A stretch of 5,375 bases of DNA from Truepera sp. Its GTDB lineage: Bacteria; Deinococcota; Deinococci; Deinococcales; Trueperaceae. The DNA lies in the NCBI GenBank assembly GCA_018333775.1, contig JAGXSO010000135.1, positions 1 to 5,375 on the forward strand, read 5' to 3'. The stretch's first letter is position 1. Every line of letters begins with the position of its first letter. The notes under the pieces are model-generated. The model had not been told where the DNA came from. It was given only the letters and a program-made list of their open reading frames with translations, and did not search any database. The position numbers and the translations under genes are program-made. Positions 4,717-5,375 of the stretch are shown here, in pieces.

Positions 4717-5375
4717 GCGTCCACGCCGGTTGCGGAACACGGCAGCTCTGCGCGTCATAGTGGCGGAGGCCGCGATCCGGCCCGAGCAGTTGCTGGTGCC
4801 GTTCTTTGTGGTGCCGGGGAGTCACGAGGTGCAGCCTATCGCCGCCCTGCCCGGCGTGGCGCGTTACAGCGTGGATAAGCTGCTGGGGCAGCTCGAGCTT
4901 GCCCTAGCCCTAGGTGTGCGTTCGGTCATGCTATTTGGTGTGGTGCCCAACGGCTTCAAGACGCCCGGTGGCGAGGCGGCCGCCGCTGAGAATAGCCCGG
5001 TGGCGCAGGCCATCCGCGCCGCACGGGCCGCCTTTGGCAACGACCTGGTGATTATTAGCGATATCTGTTTGTGCGCCTATACCGATCACGGCCATTGCGG
5101 GCTGCTGCGCTCCACGCCGCGCGGCGTAGTGATCGACAACGATCTCAGCCTGGCCGGCCTAGCGGCGATGGCGCTGGTCCATGCCGAGGCCGGTGTCGAC
5201 CTGGTGGCACCCTCGGACATGATGGACGGGCGGGTGGCAGCCATCCGGCAGGCGCTCGATGCGCAAGGGTTCACAGAGGTCGGCATCCTGTCTTACGCCG
5301 TCAAGTACGCTTCAGCCTTTTATGGGCCGTTTCGTGAGGCGGCGGGGTCGGCACCAACCCCCCCCTCCCCCCCCC
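4709..5375 (+). CDS. hemB: Delta-aminolevulinic acid dehydratase (porphobilinogen synthase), 3'-truncated by the window end
   Basis: HemB condenses two 5-aminolevulinate molecules into porphobilinogen. About 222 codons are present of a family length near 325-330. Visible motifs: RPRRLR near the N-terminus, the metal-site segment DICLCAYTDHGHCG with Cys120, Cys122 and Cys130 (the same numbering as in E. coli HemB), which marks the zinc-cysteine type rather than the magnesium/aspartate type; APSDMMDGRV; and YAVKYASAFYGPFREAAGSA with the first active-site lysine at residue 199. The second, Schiff-base lysine (E. coli Lys247) lies in the missing part. The start ATG has GGAGGG five bases upstream and overlaps the hemD stop (4709-4716). 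From about 5357 the reading becomes T-P-P-S-P-P from a poly-C tract where the family normally has a conserved GDR-containing segment, so the last six codons should not be trusted. Confidence 0.95.
   Translation, partial: MVKRPRRLRNTAALRVIVAEAAIRPEQLLVPFFVVPGSHEVQPIAALPGVARYSVDKLLGQLELALALGVRSVMLFGVVPNGFKTPGGEAAAAENSPVAQAIRAARAAFGNDLVIISDICLCAYTDHGHCGLLRSTPRGVVIDNDLSLAGLAAMALVHAEAGVDLVAPSDMMDGRVAAIRQALDAQGFTEVGILSYAVKYASAFYGPFREAAGSAPTPPSPP
5357..5375. other. Poly-C tract at the sequence end, probable sequencing/assembly artefact
   Basis: The final 19 bases contain a run of 8 C, one T, then 9 C up to the last base. They lie inside hemB at a point where the protein family is well conserved, and the encoded Pro-rich residues do not fit it. 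Terminal homopolymer of this kind is typical of dark-cycle poly-G read ends (seen as poly-C on the other strand) carried into a contig end. A genuine C-rich insertion is unlikely but cannot be excluded from the window alone. Confidence 0.75.

Noticed and set aside
5071..5337. An 88-residue plus-strand frame near the window end
   Set aside because: It is a different reading frame of hemB, whose metal-site and active-site motifs establish the true frame.
1..5375. tRNA, rRNA, CRISPR array, insertion sequence or attachment site
   Set aside because: No cloverleaf, repeat-spacer array, transposase motif or terminal inverted repeats were seen on either strand.

Overview
The window reads as a GC-rich chromosomal fragment from the Deinococcus-Thermus group, most likely a Thermaceae member such as Meiothermus or a relative. 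This is inferred from high GC with leucine/alanine/arginine-rich proteins, two promoters whose -10 element sits just before the start codon (leaderless transcription, common in this phylum), and a TPR/winged-helix/BTAD-like regulator. No species marker was seen.

Layout. (1) Positions 1-151, minus strand: the 5' end of a gene that runs out of the window, possibly a beta-propeller protein, with a strong ribosome binding site. (2) Positions 152-291: a dense divergent control region. It holds a perfect 6-bp stem palindrome, three direct repeats (GGTAAy-type) at 20-21-bp spacing plus one inverted copy, a minus-strand promoter and a plus-strand leaderless promoter. (3) Positions 289-437, plus strand: an apparent small secreted-peptide gene. 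The leaderless ATG and the hydrophobic signal segment are in different frames, so it is frameshifted by mutation or by a sequence error. (4) Positions 415-1929, minus strand: a 504-residue regulator with an N-terminal helical-repeat (TPR-like) half and a C-terminal winged-helix plus BTAD-like segment. (5) Positions 1930-2030: a divergent intergenic region with a 7-bp direct repeat at exact 11-bp period and a leaderless promoter for hemA. (6) Positions 2031 to the end, plus strand: hemA, hemC, hemD and a truncated hemB, all overlapping by 4-8 bases.

The four hem genes carry the C5-pathway steps from glutamyl-tRNA to uroporphyrinogen III, except the glutamate-1-semialdehyde aminotransferase (hemL), which is not in the window. 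HemA makes glutamate-1-semialdehyde; HemB condenses aminolevulinate to porphobilinogen; HemC polymerises it; HemD closes and inverts ring D. The overlapping start and stop codons imply one polycistronic, translationally coupled unit.

The most intriguing part is the left half. A helical-repeat regulator of SARP-like type lies tail-to-tail with a candidate exported peptide and head-to-head with the haem operon. Direct repeats of the spacing used by SARP-type regulators are present in both flanking control regions. This could be a peptide-sensing regulator controlling its own peptide and/or haem synthesis, which is inference only. The last 19 bases (poly-C) do not fit the HemB family and look like a sequencing or assembly artefact at a contig end.
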